Shown here: in pieces, positions 1 through 8,135 of the stretch
Layout: each line of letters starts with the position of its first letter
Position numbering within the stretch: position 1 is the stretch's first letter
Origin: Ignavibacteriales bacterium
GTDB lineage: Bacteria; Bacteroidota; Ignavibacteria; Ignavibacteriales; Ignavibacteriaceae
DNA length: 64,000 bases
Assembly: GCA_016707585.1 (NCBI GenBank)
Contig: JADJHL010000011.1
Location: 62,001-126,000 of the forward strand
Direction: 5' to 3'
Program-made: the position numbers and the translations under genes
Notes under the pieces: generated by a model
Seen by the model: the letters and a program-made list of their open reading frames with translations, nothing else
The model's database searches: none
What the model was told of the DNA's origin: nothing

Positions 1-844
1 TAAAAAGAGAACTAGCGATATAAGACGGAATTGTAGATAGGACAGCATCACAATCAATTTTGTTTATTGTTCCAATTTGTAGATAAGAAACTGAAAATCT
101 ATTTTCGGATTTATCAACAGAAGTAACTTCACTCGAAAGTAAAATGTTGGAGCCAAAATATTTTTCAATCGCTTTGGGAAGTGTAATCATTCCGCTTTTA
201 AAGGATAACATTTTTGCAGATTGCTTAGCAACCTCTGCTCGTTTTTTTCTTTCGCGGATGCTTCGGATTGTTCCAACAATCAATCCGCCATACTTTTCTT
301 CCAAGGCATAAAGTTTTGGAAATGCAGATTTAACACTTAAATCCTCTGGTCTGCCTGCATAAACCCCAGCAACAAAAGGATTAATAGCATAATCTAAAAA
401 CTCCTGTCCTAATCTTCGCTTAACAAATTCAGCAAGACTTTGATAATAACCATCATTTGATCTTCCTATAAACGGCTCGGCCATCAAACGCAGTTTTGCT
501 TTTCCGGAAAATAATTTGGTTTTGAATAGTCCTGGTGGAGACATTGGAAGCGAGTGTAGTGTGTTATCACGAAGTATATATCTTTTGTTTGCTTGCTTGC
601 TGGCATATAAAACTTCATGTTCAAGTTCAAGTTCACGGATCAATTGTCCAATAACGGGAGTAGTTTCTAATGCGCTGTTTGGTCCCCGATCAAATAAAAA
701 TCCATTTTCCATCACACTTTCAATTGAACCGCCAACAGCATCGTTCTTCTCTATAATTGTAACATCAACCCCTTTTTTAGATAAAAGATAAGCAGATGTT
801 AAACCGGAAATTCCTGCACCAATAACGATTATTTTTTTATTCAT
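1..844 (-). CDS. hemG: Protoporphyrinogen oxidase, FAD-dependent (C-terminal part outside window)
   Basis: Oxidises protoporphyrinogen IX to protoporphyrin IX, the penultimate step of haem synthesis. The N-terminus reads MNKKIIVIGAGISGLTSAY, a Rossmann FAD-binding GxGxxG motif, followed by an acidic FAD-ribose segment. Further in, FDRGPNSALETTP, LPMSPP and YAINPFVAGVYAG are landmarks of the HemY/PPOX family. The ATG at 842-844 is the only sensible start. About 281 codons are visible, so roughly 170-190 residues lie beyond the left edge. Ferrochelatase, the next enzyme of the pathway, begins at the opposite end of this window. Family assignment is confident; the oxygen dependence cannot be judged. 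Confidence 0.9.
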   Translation of the reverse strand, partial: MNKKIIVIGAGISGLTSAYLLSKKGVDVTIIEKNDAVGGSIESVMENGFLFDRGPNSALETTPVIGQLIRELELEHEVLYASKQANKRYILRDNTLHSLPMSPPGLFKTKLFSGKAKLRLMAEPFIGRSNDGYYQSLAEFVKRRLGQEFLDYAINPFVAGVYAGRPEDLSVKSAFPKLYALEEKYGGLIVGTIRSIRERKKRAEVAKQSAKMLSFKSGMITLPKAIEKYFGSNILLSSEVTSVDKSENRFSVSYLQIGTINKIDCDAVLSTIPSYIASSLF

Positions 845-1031
845 AATATATTTTACGGCTTTAATATAATCTTGAACTTAACCTAAATTTGAACTTCTTT
901 TGATCAAATTTAGTAAAAGATATTAGAAGATTGAATGCAAATTCTTAAGATACACCGAACACTTAATTTTTGTGTTTGAAATAACACGTAAGCTTTTTTA
1001 CATTTGAATAGATATTTTTCTGGGAGATAAA

Positions 1032-1409
1032 ATGAAATTTATTATTATACTTTTAATGGGATTAGTTATTGCCTCATGTTCGGAATTTGAAGATGATGAA
1101 ATAACCACAACCATTCCAATCGAAACTTTTTCTGTTCAAAACAGATCAAACTTAACAATAGAGTTTACCGCATCAAACTCTTGTGGTAGCATGTGTTGGA
1201 AAAGAACATACTTTGAGAAAACAATAAACGGCAATGATGTAATTATTAAGGCATATGCTGTCGCTGATGGCTCAACTGTGTGCCCTGCAGTATGTGTTAG
1301 TGTTGATATACCGGTAAGCATTACACTTCCAGCGCCCGGCAATTATAATTTTCATTTTTGGAAAAGCAACACAAACAGTGTTGATACAACAATATTAATA
1401 GAAATGTAA
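1032..1409 (+). CDS. Small putative lipoprotein, unknown function
   Basis: A 125-residue protein opening with a lipoprotein signal (hydrophobic core then IASC, lipidated Cys near residue 16), so it is probably anchored in the envelope. The mature part holds four further cysteines in two close pairs (SCGSMCW and CPAVC), compatible with disulfides in the periplasm or outside. A predicted beta-rich segment with an extended C-terminus follows. GGAGAT sits about 6 bases before the ATG. I do not recognise the family. It is transcribed alone and faces the thioredoxin-like lipoprotein gene across a bidirectional hairpin. Confidence 0.6.
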   Translation: MKFIIILLMGLVIASCSEFEDDEITTTIPIETFSVQNRSNLTIEFTASNSCGSMCWKRTYFEKTINGNDVIIKAYAVADGSTVCPAVCVSVDIPVSITLPAPGNYNFHFWKSNTNSVDTTILIEM

Positions 1410-1414
1410 AATAC

Positions 1415-1450
1415 AACCTTCGAGGTTAGGATTTATAACCTCGAAGGGTT
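1415..1450. terminator. Bidirectional hairpin between convergent genes
   Basis: The arms AACCTTCGAGGTTA (1415-1428) and TAACCTCGAAGGGTT (1436-1450) pair almost perfectly around a 7-base loop. The hairpin lies between the converging 3' ends of the genes at 1032-1409 and 1457-1903. The T-tracts are weak, so it may act partly as an mRNA 3' stabiliser. Confidence 0.65.
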
Positions 1451-1456
1451 AAATAA

Positions 1457-1903
1457 TTATAACGAATTCTTTAAATGATCTACATAAGCAACCGGACCGC
1501 CAGGTTGATAACCCGTTTGTAAAACCATAACACCGCTTGAATTGAATAGTAGTACTGTTGGAAAACCCTGTACTCCATATTTTTGAGCAAGTTGATTATT
1601 ATACATTTTTGTTTCGTTACTTTGCTCAATGCTTCTAGGAAAATCAAGTTTAACCAGAATCAAGTTTTCTTCAGCATAATCAGCAAACTCTGATTTTGAA
1701 AACACTTCATCACTTAGCTTTATGCACCATTGGCACCAATCGCTGCCAGTAAAGTTTACAAGCACAGCTTTGTTTTCGGTCTTAGCTTTTTGCAATGCTG
1801 TTTCAAGATTGGTTTCCCAGTTTAACCCATCTTTTGAGGCACTTTTACTGCAACCAATTAAAATAGCTGTTAACAAAATCGTTGATACAAATATTTTTTT
1901 CAA
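1457..1903 (-). CDS. Thioredoxin-family lipoprotein with WCQWC active site
   Basis: 148 residues. Residues 1-18 form a lipoprotein signal ending ILIGC. The rest is a thioredoxin-fold domain of the Thioredoxin_7/DsbD-gamma-like type: FTGSDWCQWCIKL near residues 52-64 carries a CxxC redox pair, and GVQGFPTVLLF near residue 115 supplies the cis-proline loop. It is probably a membrane-tethered periplasmic disulfide reductase or isomerase, perhaps for cytochrome or cysteine-rich envelope proteins. A second protein with the same WCxWC pattern, but with a cleavable signal, lies at 8814-9275. The substrate is unknown. Confidence 0.8.
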   Translation of the reverse strand: MKKIFVSTILLTAILIGCSKSASKDGLNWETNLETALQKAKTENKAVLVNFTGSDWCQWCIKLSDEVFSKSEFADYAEENLILVKLDFPRSIEQSNETKMYNNQLAQKYGVQGFPTVLLFNSSGVMVLQTGYQPGGPVAYVDHLKNSL

Positions 1904-1962
1904 TTAAAACTCCTTTAAAATTTTCAAATAGTATGATTCAAAATCAACCAAATAGATTCTGC

Positions 1963-2036
1963 TTTTCTTAGTGAAACCAAGTGATCTAGTGCCTAAGTGG
2001 TAAACCAGATTTTCCCACAAAGACGTACTAAGCTTC
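1963..2036. repeat. Degenerate dispersed intergenic repeat
   Basis: The stretch contains CTTAGTG, then GTGCCTAAGTGGTAAACC, then CCCACAAAGACGTACTAAG. It belongs to the AAGGCACTAAG / CACAAAG word family that recurs at 24264, 24958, 27085, 27838 and 51957. Its 3' part runs into the last codons of malQ. Confidence 0.45.
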
Positions 2037-3557
2037 TAACTCCACGCTCTTTTTAGGTTTCGGTGGTCTCTCGTAAAGCATAGCTAAACCAAAAAATTTC
2101 CAATGTAAATCGTTATGAATTTGATCCCACGTAAAACGCCACATCCAGTTTCCGCCAAGCTTACCCGGAAAATTCATTCTTGCTTCACCACCAAGATTTA
2201 AAATATCCTGCATAGGAACAACAACAATATTTGCGGCCGAAGCATAAGCCGCTCGAATCAATTCGTAAACAATATCATCGCCAAAGTAGTTTAAATATTT
2301 CTGTACGTGATCATAAATATGATGATTTTCACGCTTTGCCTTTTCAAAGTAAGCGCGAGTTGTATCATTATCGTGTGCACCAGTAAGCACAACACAATTT
2401 TGTACAAAGTTATGAGGCAAAAATTTTGTTTCCATATCTGTTCCAAAAGCAAACTGTAAGATTTTCATTCCCGGAAATTCAAAATCATCACGGAGTTTTT
2501 CAACAGCCGGAGTTATCACACCAAGATCTTCTGCAAGGATTGGAACATCGCCTAGATGTTTTTGGATTGATTTAAATAATTTGTGTCCGGGAGCCTTAAC
2601 CCATTTACCTGTTTCTGCTGTTGGCGCATCACCAGGAATTTCCCAGAAAGCTTCAAATCCTCTAAAGTGATCAATGCGAACAATATCAACCATCGTAAAT
2701 AATTGTGAAAAACGATTTCGCATCCAAAGAAAATCATCTTTCTCCATTTCTTTCCAGCGATAAAGCGGATTTCCCCAAAGCTGACCTGTTGCTGAAAAAT
2801 AATCTGGCGGAACCCCAGCAACAGTTTCAAGATTTCCTTTTTCATCAACAGTAAACAATTCTTTGTTTGCCCAAAGATCAGCGCTATCATAAGCAATAAA
2901 AATGGGCATATCACCAATTATCTTTATGGATTTGCTGTTCGCATAATTTTTTATTTCGTGCCATTGTTTGAAGAAAATAAACTGAACAAATTTTTGATAA
3001 AGAATATCGTCGGCTAATTTCTTTTTCCATTCATCTAATGCTTTTTTCTTGCGAAGAACAAGTCCTTCATCCCAATCTTTCCAAACAATTCCGCCATGGG
3101 CTTCTTTGGCTGCCATAAAAAATGCAAAATCATCTAACCAAAGTTTATTTTCTTTGCAGAACTTGGTAAAATCTTTTTCAAAATTTTCTTGTTGATGTTT
3201 GAAATTTGTAAACGATTTTTTAAGTAATGATTTTTTATATTCAATTATCTCTCCGTAATCAATTGACATTGGATCGTGTTCTGGAATATGATGAAGATCT
3301 TGATCGTGTAGTAAACCATCTTCTTTTAATTTATCAGGACTAACAAGATTTGGATTACCGGCAAAAGCAGAAAAACATTGATATGGTGAATCACCATAAC
3401 CAGTTGGACCAAGAGGAAAAACCTGCCAGAGTTTTTGTCCCGCTTTTTCTAAAAAATCCACAAACCTATAAGCATCATAACCAAGATCACCAATTCCATA
3501 TTTACCAGGAAGCGAAGTTGGGTGTAATAATATTCCTGCGTTACGTTCAAATTTCAT
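2028..3557 (-). CDS. malQ: 4-alpha-glucanotransferase (amylomaltase, GH77)
   Basis: 509 residues. Transfers alpha-1,4-glucan segments between maltodextrins in cytosolic glycogen/maltodextrin metabolism. The N-terminus MKFERNAGILLHPTSLPG is the canonical GH77 opening. The catalytic set is intact: RIDHFRG (nucleophile Asp), LAEDLG (acid/base Glu) and GAHDNDTT (transition-state Asp), with GDMPIFIAYDSAD for substrate binding. The frame stays open upstream to 3680. The ATG at 3557 is preferred because GH77 homology starts there, AAAGG precedes it, and a longer form would overlap the neighbouring beta-barrel gene. Confidence 0.93.
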   Translation of the reverse strand: MKFERNAGILLHPTSLPGKYGIGDLGYDAYRFVDFLEKAGQKLWQVFPLGPTGYGDSPYQCFSAFAGNPNLVSPDKLKEDGLLHDQDLHHIPEHDPMSIDYGEIIEYKKSLLKKSFTNFKHQQENFEKDFTKFCKENKLWLDDFAFFMAAKEAHGGIVWKDWDEGLVLRKKKALDEWKKKLADDILYQKFVQFIFFKQWHEIKNYANSKSIKIIGDMPIFIAYDSADLWANKELFTVDEKGNLETVAGVPPDYFSATGQLWGNPLYRWKEMEKDDFLWMRNRFSQLFTMVDIVRIDHFRGFEAFWEIPGDAPTAETGKWVKAPGHKLFKSIQKHLGDVPILAEDLGVITPAVEKLRDDFEFPGMKILQFAFGTDMETKFLPHNFVQNCVVLTGAHDNDTTRAYFEKAKRENHHIYDHVQKYLNYFGDDIVYELIRAAYASAANIVVVPMQDILNLGGEARMNFPGKLGGNWMWRFTWDQIHNDLHWKFFGLAMLYERPPKPKKSVELEA

Positions 3558-3660
3558 TTTATAACCTTTGAAAAAATTGTTGATGAAAAATAAGGAATGA
3601 ATTGAGAAAAGAGAAAGCAACATAGTTCTCAACACGCACATACTGTTTTGATTATAATCT

Positions 3661-4275
3661 TTATCTGTTTTCGAAAACAAAATAGACGTTAAAATTTAAC
3701 ACACTATTTCTTATGTCATAACTATTGATTGACTTATCAATTGTGGAAAGCCCTAATACATATCTAATATCAAGCCCAAATTCGTTTTTTCCGATATTAA
3801 GCCCGATCGATCCTCCGAATTGCACACCATATTCTGCTGTTGCAGTTTTTTCAATTAGAAATTCATTTGTTATTCCAGCCACATTTGTAATAATTTTTGA
3901 TTTAGCATTAAGGGCAATAAATGGTCCAGCAAAAAACGAAGATATTATCTTTGGATTATTGTCAATCGGAAGGATAAACTTAAACAACAATGGAAACTCT
4001 ATATAATCATAAGCCAAAGTAAAATTAACATATCCAACCTGTGTTTTTGCTCCTTTCATAGAATATGATAATTCAGGCTGAAGAGCAAAATTCTTGTTGG
4101 ACTGATACTGCAAAAAACATCCGCCAATAAATCCAAGTTTTGAATCTGAACTTCCAGCATCGTCTCCATACAGATTGGAGCTATTTAATCCAGCCTTTAA
4201 TCCAAAACGAACTTGTGCGGTTGTGTAAGTAATGAAAAGTAAAAAGACAAAAAAGCAAAGCAACCATTTTTTCAT
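3661..4275 (-). CDS. Outer-membrane beta-barrel protein (PorT-like fold)
   Basis: 204 residues with a cleavable signal peptide (MKKWLLCFFVFLLFITYTTAQ). It continues RFGLKAGLNSSNLYGDD, the typical opening of small Bacteroidota outer-membrane beta-barrel domains (porin family, PF13568 type). Alternating hydrophobic strands with GxxxGLNIG turns fill the rest, and the C-terminus ends FNVYFVFENR, an aromatic-terminated last strand. Length matches an eight-stranded barrel. No specific function can be assigned. The gene lies 103 bases upstream of malQ on the same strand. Confidence 0.75.
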   Translation of the reverse strand: MKKWLLCFFVFLLFITYTTAQVRFGLKAGLNSSNLYGDDAGSSDSKLGFIGGCFLQYQSNKNFALQPELSYSMKGAKTQVGYVNFTLAYDYIEFPLLFKFILPIDNNPKIISSFFAGPFIALNAKSKIITNVAGITNEFLIEKTATAEYGVQFGGSIGLNIGKNEFGLDIRYVLGLSTIDKSINSYDIRNSVLNFNVYFVFENR

Positions 4276-4411
4276 AAAACATCTCCACTGCCAAAATAAA
4301 GAATGATTATAATACTTTCATGTTTAGTTATTAATTAAACAATAATTGCTGAAAAATTGTTGAGGAAAAATAAAGATAAGGTAAGAAATAAATGAGGTAC
4401 TTTTTAAAATA

Positions 4412-4441
4412 AAAAAAGCAGCGCCGAGTGGCACTGCTTTA
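4412..4441 (-). terminator. Rho-independent terminator after the 164-residue barrel gene
   Basis: On the minus strand AAAGCAGTGCC pairs with GGCGCTGCTTT around a 4-base loop and is followed by a run of seven T. This is a classic intrinsic terminator placed just downstream of the gene at 4463-4957. Confidence 0.85.
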
Positions 4442-4462
4442 TAAAATAACTTTATTTTTCTA

Positions 4463-4957
4463 TTAAAGTTTAAAATCTACACCAGCAACAATACCGGTAA
4501 GAGCTCCACCACCTAGACGAACAAATCCAGCAATTTTTGGTGTAAACCAATAACGAGCGGTAATTTGTCCAGCATAATATAAATAACTCTGAGTAAAGTC
4601 ATAATCATATGGTCCATCATAATCATCGCTTAATATTACATAACCGATTCCAAGTCCAATAGAAGGATCAAACTTTCCATCATCAACTCTAAAGTGATAA
4701 TTTGCCATTCCTACAATAGAAATAGCAGTATAATTCCAGCTATCTGATCCAAAGTCATCACCATAACTCCAATATTGAGCACCAACACCAAGATCGATGT
4801 CTTTATTTAATCCGTAATGAAATTGCAAACCAGGAGCAACGCCACCATTGAAAAGACCAACAGATGCGCCCAGGATTTTTGAACCTTCGGTATATTGGGC
4901 AAAAGAAAAAGTAGCAAATAATGAAACGAACAGAACAACAGAAAGTAACTGTTTCAT
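4463..4957 (-). CDS. Small outer-membrane beta-barrel protein, unknown function
   Basis: 164 residues: signal peptide to about residue 20 (FATFSFAQ), then strands rich in Gly and Tyr such as LGASVGLFNGG, FHYGLNKDIDLGVGAQYW and ITARYWFTPKIAGFVRLGGG, ending in a hydrophobic strand DFKL. This is the composition of an eight-stranded outer-membrane barrel. Upstream on the minus strand lies TAAATTTG, a fit to the Bacteroidota -7 box, and a TTAATTAAC leader motif shared with neighbouring envelope genes. It is monocistronic, with an intrinsic terminator. Function unknown. Confidence 0.72.
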   Translation of the reverse strand: MKQLLSVVLFVSLFATFSFAQYTEGSKILGASVGLFNGGVAPGLQFHYGLNKDIDLGVGAQYWSYGDDFGSDSWNYTAISIVGMANYHFRVDDGKFDPSIGLGIGYVILSDDYDGPYDYDFTQSYLYYAGQITARYWFTPKIAGFVRLGGGALTGIVAGVDFKL

Positions 4958-4981
4958 AATATTTCCTTAAAATTATTTGAG

Positions 4982-4998
4982 ATTAGTTAATTAAGACC
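4982..4998 (-). promoter_or_regulatory. Leader motif (TCTTAAxTAAC type) upstream of barrel gene
   Basis: The minus-strand sequence GGTCTTAATTAACTAATC lies about 25-40 bases before the ATG at 4957. Near-identical motifs precede the genes starting at 6318, 7764 and 37709, and weaker versions precede 7307 and 36373. It may be a transcript-leader element or initiator region. Confidence 0.4.
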
Positions 4999-5048
4999 TG
5001 TGCAAATTTATTAAAAAAGTTCTGTCTTTAACAAATGTTTAAAATTAA

Positions 5049-5076
5049 AATGGCTGTCATTTTTCAGACAGCCATT
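5049..5076 (-). terminator. Intrinsic terminator hairpin
   Basis: AATGGCTGTC (5049-5058) and GACAGCCATT (5067-5076) form a perfect 10-bp stem with an 8-base loop. On the minus strand the stem is followed by a T-rich tract, 9 bases after the stop of the gene at 5086-6318. Confidence 0.85.
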
Positions 5077-5085
5077 AAAGAAAAT

Positions 5086-6318
5086 TTAGAATCCGAAACT
5101 TGCAGATAGATATGCAAAGGTTCTAACTCCGCCACCAACTAAGTTAAATCCGTGTCTTAATACATCATCATTAACTGTTGCATCAAGATTGAATCCACCA
5201 AATCTAAAACCAACACCAAGTCTAAAATCTCCTTCATAAAAACTTGTGCTAGAATATTCATCAACAGTTGTGTTTGAAGCTGCAACTTCATAGGATGAAG
5301 AATAATTACTTGCAACATATCCTATTCGACCAATTAACCAGTCGTTAAACATCCATTCAGCTCCAAAGTTCCATGCTGGTAAAGTGAATGAGCTACCGGA
5401 TAACTCAGGATAAGTTGTATCAATAGCTGCATCAGTATATGAATCATATCTTAGTGCAGGACCACCAGCAATTATCAAGTTTTCAACTTTGTATTGCAAT
5501 CCAAGTCCAAAGCCAAAACCCATATGTGATCTTAAGTCGGAAGATTCATTATCAACATCAATACTTCCAGAAGCTGTAAAGAAATCAATAGTTGGAACTA
5601 AAGAAAATTTCTTTGATAATTCTATTTGGGCTCTAGCATTAGCTGAAATTATCATCTGAGATGCATCAAAAGTAACGCTATCATTTGGTTCATAAGTAGC
5701 TGAAGGCATTGATAGAGAAACAGCAACATCAAATTCAACTTCTCTAGAAGCTTTGCCTAAGAATCCAAGATTAACACCAAATTGTGATGCGGATGCACTG
5801 CCATCTGATCCAACTGCAGGGTTGAATTCGTTTGAAGTTGAAGCATATGAAACACCTAAACCAAGAACACTGGTGCCAAATCTATATGAACCCAATACTT
5901 CTAAATTATTATTTAATGGAAGTACATTATATGTGGCGCCTGCGTTGTTAACTAAATTAACCAAATTATATGGATCTAAGCTGGAGATAGAATAACTAGA
6001 CATGTAATCATTTCTGGATAATATTGCTCCAAGTGTAAGTTCTTTGCTTACTGCGTAATTGAATCCGAAAAATTGTCCGTATCCATCAGTAGGATTTCCA
6101 TTATCGCCACCAATATCGCCCCATAAAAAGTTAGAATAGATAGATGTGTATGCAGGGTTTAATTTTATGTTGTCAGGATCAACAACGTATGGATTATCGC
6201 CCATGCTGAATAATCTTGCATAACCACCATAACGTACATTTTTTTCGCCTTCTTGAGCAAATGTTGCTACAGAAAAGACAAACACAAGTGTTAATAAAAA
6301 TGAAAACATTGTTTTCAT
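5086..6318 (-). CDS. Large outer-membrane beta-barrel protein (possible OmpP1/FadL- or PorV-like)
   Basis: 410 residues with a signal peptide ending VATFAQ. The mature protein is almost entirely predicted transmembrane beta-strands (for example GQFFGFNYAVSKELTLGAILSRN, FGFGLGLQYKVENLIIAGGPALRY) and ends AYLSASFGF, with the terminal Phe characteristic of BAM-inserted barrels. The early phrase RLFSMGDNPYVVDPDNIKLNPAY resembles the NPA segment near the N-terminus of FadL/PorV-like barrels, which makes a 12-14-stranded channel plausible. This subfamily call is inference. The gene has its own promoter and terminator. Confidence 0.7.
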   Translation of the reverse strand: MKTMFSFLLTLVFVFSVATFAQEGEKNVRYGGYARLFSMGDNPYVVDPDNIKLNPAYTSIYSNFLWGDIGGDNGNPTDGYGQFFGFNYAVSKELTLGAILSRNDYMSSYSISSLDPYNLVNLVNNAGATYNVLPLNNNLEVLGSYRFGTSVLGLGVSYASTSNEFNPAVGSDGSASASQFGVNLGFLGKASREVEFDVAVSLSMPSATYEPNDSVTFDASQMIISANARAQIELSKKFSLVPTIDFFTASGSIDVDNESSDLRSHMGFGFGLGLQYKVENLIIAGGPALRYDSYTDAAIDTTYPELSGSSFTLPAWNFGAEWMFNDWLIGRIGYVASNYSSSYEVAASNTTVDEYSSTSFYEGDFRLGVGFRFGGFNLDATVNDDVLRHGFNLVGGGVRTFAYLSASFGF

Positions 6319-6340
6319 AAATTTTCCTCTTTTTTTTGTT

Positions 6341-6353
6341 GTTAGTTAAGACC
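6341..6353 (-). promoter_or_regulatory. Leader motif GGTCTTAACTAAC
   Basis: Minus-strand GGTCTTAACTAAC, 23-35 bases upstream of the ATG at 6318 and inside the predicted 5' untranslated region. Same motif family as at 4982, 7792 and 37736. Confidence 0.45.
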
Positions 6354-6370
6354 TCTATTAATCGGACACT

Positions 6371-6400
6371 CAAAAGTACACAAAAATTTTACAATGTCAA
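6371..6400 (-). promoter_or_regulatory. Bacteroidota-type promoter for the 410-residue barrel gene
   Basis: On the minus strand TTG, then 19 bases, then TACTTTTG matches the Bacteroidota primary-sigma consensus (TTTG-N19-TAnnTTTG) in both boxes and spacing, with a TSS expected near 6364. A second TTGACA (about 6410-6415) with a TAAAAT 18 bases downstream gives an overlapping sigma-70-like alternative. Confidence 0.55.
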
Positions 6401-6622
6401 CGTGTTTTTTGTCAATTAAAGCTTTTAATAAAAACAAGTTATGGTATGTAGTTTAAGTTATACTGTAAGCCCGAAGTTGTGATTATATTTTCAGATATTG
6501 TGCCAGATGCAAATTTTGACGTTTTTAACTGTAATATGTTTTTATATCAAAAAAAAGCTGTTTAATAATGGTTAAATTTTTATTAAAGCTAAATTTTACC
6601 TGTTATTTGGAGTAATAATATA

Positions 6623-6649
6623 AAACCCTCGAATATTCTTCGAGGGTTT
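6623..6649 (-). terminator. Hairpin terminator
   Basis: AAACCCTCGAA and TTCGAGGGTTT pair around a 5-base loop, about 30 bases after the stop codon at 6678-6680. The minus-strand flank is TTTTATATTATT. Confidence 0.75.
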
Positions 6650-6677
6650 GGGGGAGTCTTAACTAACGAGGAGAGAA

Positions 6678-7307
6678 TTAAATTTTAAATTTAAGCGATA
6701 CGCCAAGTTTTAATGTAAAAATACTGTTGCTAACTCCTATAAAATTATAGGTAGAAGTTAAAGGAATTTGAGCCATAAAATCGGTACCGAGTCCAATCTC
6801 ATTAGAAAGTTTAAATGTATATCCTGTTCCGACAGCGATATCAAATCGAATACTTTTTGTATCCCAATTATCTGCACTAACTTGGGGAGTAGCTCCTGTT
6901 TGAGATCTTGTATATTCGCCACTTGAATTCAATTTAATTCCGACGGATGGACCTGCAACCATAAAAAATCCGCTGAATTCAGTTTTAAACATTGGTTCTA
7001 AGGTTATATAAGAAAGAGATTGAGATTCTTCTTCAACCACATTATTAGTGGTTAGCGAAGTAGAGAAGTTACGCATATCAAATGCATTAAGATGAACCAT
7101 TAATCCTATGTGCTTAGAAAAAGAAGCATCAACAACAGCACCTACCCCAACCCCTATTCCATTCCAGCTGAGAGTGCTGCCTTTTTGGTTATAAATGTTA
7201 TAGTTTCCAGTTACTCTTGGTCCTATCATAACAGTAGTTTGGGCAAGAATATTTGCTGACATAAAAAATAAAATTGAAAATACCAGTAAGTGTTTGAACG
7301 ATTTCAT
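6678..7307 (-). CDS. Outer-membrane beta-barrel protein, unknown function
   Basis: 209 residues: signal peptide to about residue 22 (MSANILAQ), then MIGPRVTGNYNIY and about eight amphipathic strands, with the family-typical GIGVGVGAVVDASFSKHIGLMVHL and a terminal FTLKLGVSLKFKI. It resembles the PorT/OmpX-like barrels of Bacteroidota. GAGGAGAT sits just before the ATG. It follows the small lipoprotein gene at 7342-7764 on the same strand with a 34-base gap, so the two are probably co-transcribed. Function unknown. Confidence 0.72.
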   Translation of the reverse strand: MKSFKHLLVFSILFFMSANILAQTTVMIGPRVTGNYNIYNQKGSTLSWNGIGVGVGAVVDASFSKHIGLMVHLNAFDMRNFSTSLTTNNVVEEESQSLSYITLEPMFKTEFSGFFMVAGPSVGIKLNSSGEYTRSQTGATPQVSADNWDTKSIRFDIAVGTGYTFKLSNEIGLGTDFMAQIPLTSTYNFIGVSNSIFTLKLGVSLKFKI

Positions 7308-7341
7308 TGAGATCTCCTCTAGATAGTTAAATTATTTTTAG

Positions 7342-7764
7342 TTATTGAACTGTAAAGTTTGCTGTAGCGGTGTAAGCTGAACCAGTGCTGCTACCGAGTT
7401 TACCAGCAATAGTGAATGTCCATTGTTGTCCTTGTGCAAGAACAGTAATTGGTCCGACATAAGCAGGATTATTTGCATTATAAACAGTCGTTCCATTGTC
7501 AGTTACCTGTTCATTGTTTACGTTAGCCGCAGCGCAATTTGCTGTAATTGTATTTATTACCGCATCTACACTAGGCTTAAATTCAAAATAATATTGTTGT
7601 TGATTATCCTGGGCTAAAGTAACAGTATATGTAACACCGCCACCGCCACCATTGCCACCGCCGCCCAAACCACCACCAGCTCCTGTAGGTCCGGCAGCAT
7701 CATCACCACAACCAACTATAATTAAAGCACCCATTATTAAAAGCAGAGAAAAGAACTTTTTCAT
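7342..7764 (-). CDS. Putative lipoprotein with glycine-rich linker
   Basis: 140 residues from the ATG at 7764, which has AGAGGTG in Shine-Dalgarno position. The frame extends upstream to 7824, but that part lacks a signal. The signal ends ALIIVGC, so the protein is predicted to be lipidated. A glycine-rich spacer (GAGGGLGGGGNGGGGG, about residues 29-46) links the anchor to a roughly 90-residue beta-sandwich-like domain ending in a TATANFTVQ strand. No known function. Cotranscription with the barrel gene downstream suggests an envelope role. Confidence 0.65.
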   Translation of the reverse strand: MKKFFSLLLIMGALIIVGCGDDAAGPTGAGGGLGGGGNGGGGGVTYTVTLAQDNQQQYYFEFKPSVDAVINTITANCAAANVNNEQVTDNGTTVYNANNPAYVGPITVLAQGQQWTFTIAGKLGSSTGSAYTATANFTVQ

Positions 7765-8135
7765 TGTACACCTCTTTTTGTTTTTATGATTGTTAGTTAA
7801 GCATAAGTGAAACTCTTGATTCAAAACTAAAACCCAGAAGAAACCAATACACTACATAAACCTGTAGTTTTAAGCATCTTTTCAAAAAACTATTTGGGCT
7901 TCATAAGTACATGCGTAAAGAAGATTAAGATTGGCTCATTATTAATTTCGGGTCGGTAAGGATTTAAGATTATGGTTTTTTTATTGATGCAAATTCTTTT
8001 AAGTTTCGGCATAATTATGCTGAAAGTATGAAATGATACTTACATAATTTGTGTTTTCAATTTTGAGTATTTATTGCATATCATTTTTAAATACACAAAC
8101 GAACGCATCTAACATTAATTTTTTATAGGATTTTT
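7765..8135. other. 371-bp divergent intergenic region
   Basis: Separates divergent genes. Minus-strand TAGTTTTG (7822-7829) fits the Bacteroidota -7 box for the lipoprotein gene, with a leader motif at 7792-7802. A small inverted repeat AAGTAT-N6-ATACTT lies at 8024-8041 upstream of the DedA gene. No coding potential was seen. Confidence 0.45.

Larger units (their letters stand above)
6319..6677. other. 359-bp intergenic region with promoter, leader and terminator
   Basis: Contains, from left to right, the leader of the gene starting at 6318 (leader motif 6341-6353), its predicted promoter (6371-6400), about 220 bases of AT-rich sequence with no convincing reading frame, the terminator of the gene at 6678-7307 (6623-6649), and a plus-strand copy of the leader motif followed by GAGGAGAG (6656-6675) with no gene behind it. 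Confidence 0.6.

Noticed and set aside
3558..3680. N-terminal extension of MalQ
   Set aside because: The 41 extra residues are hydrophobic and unlike GH77, would overlap the barrel gene upstream, and have no Shine-Dalgarno.
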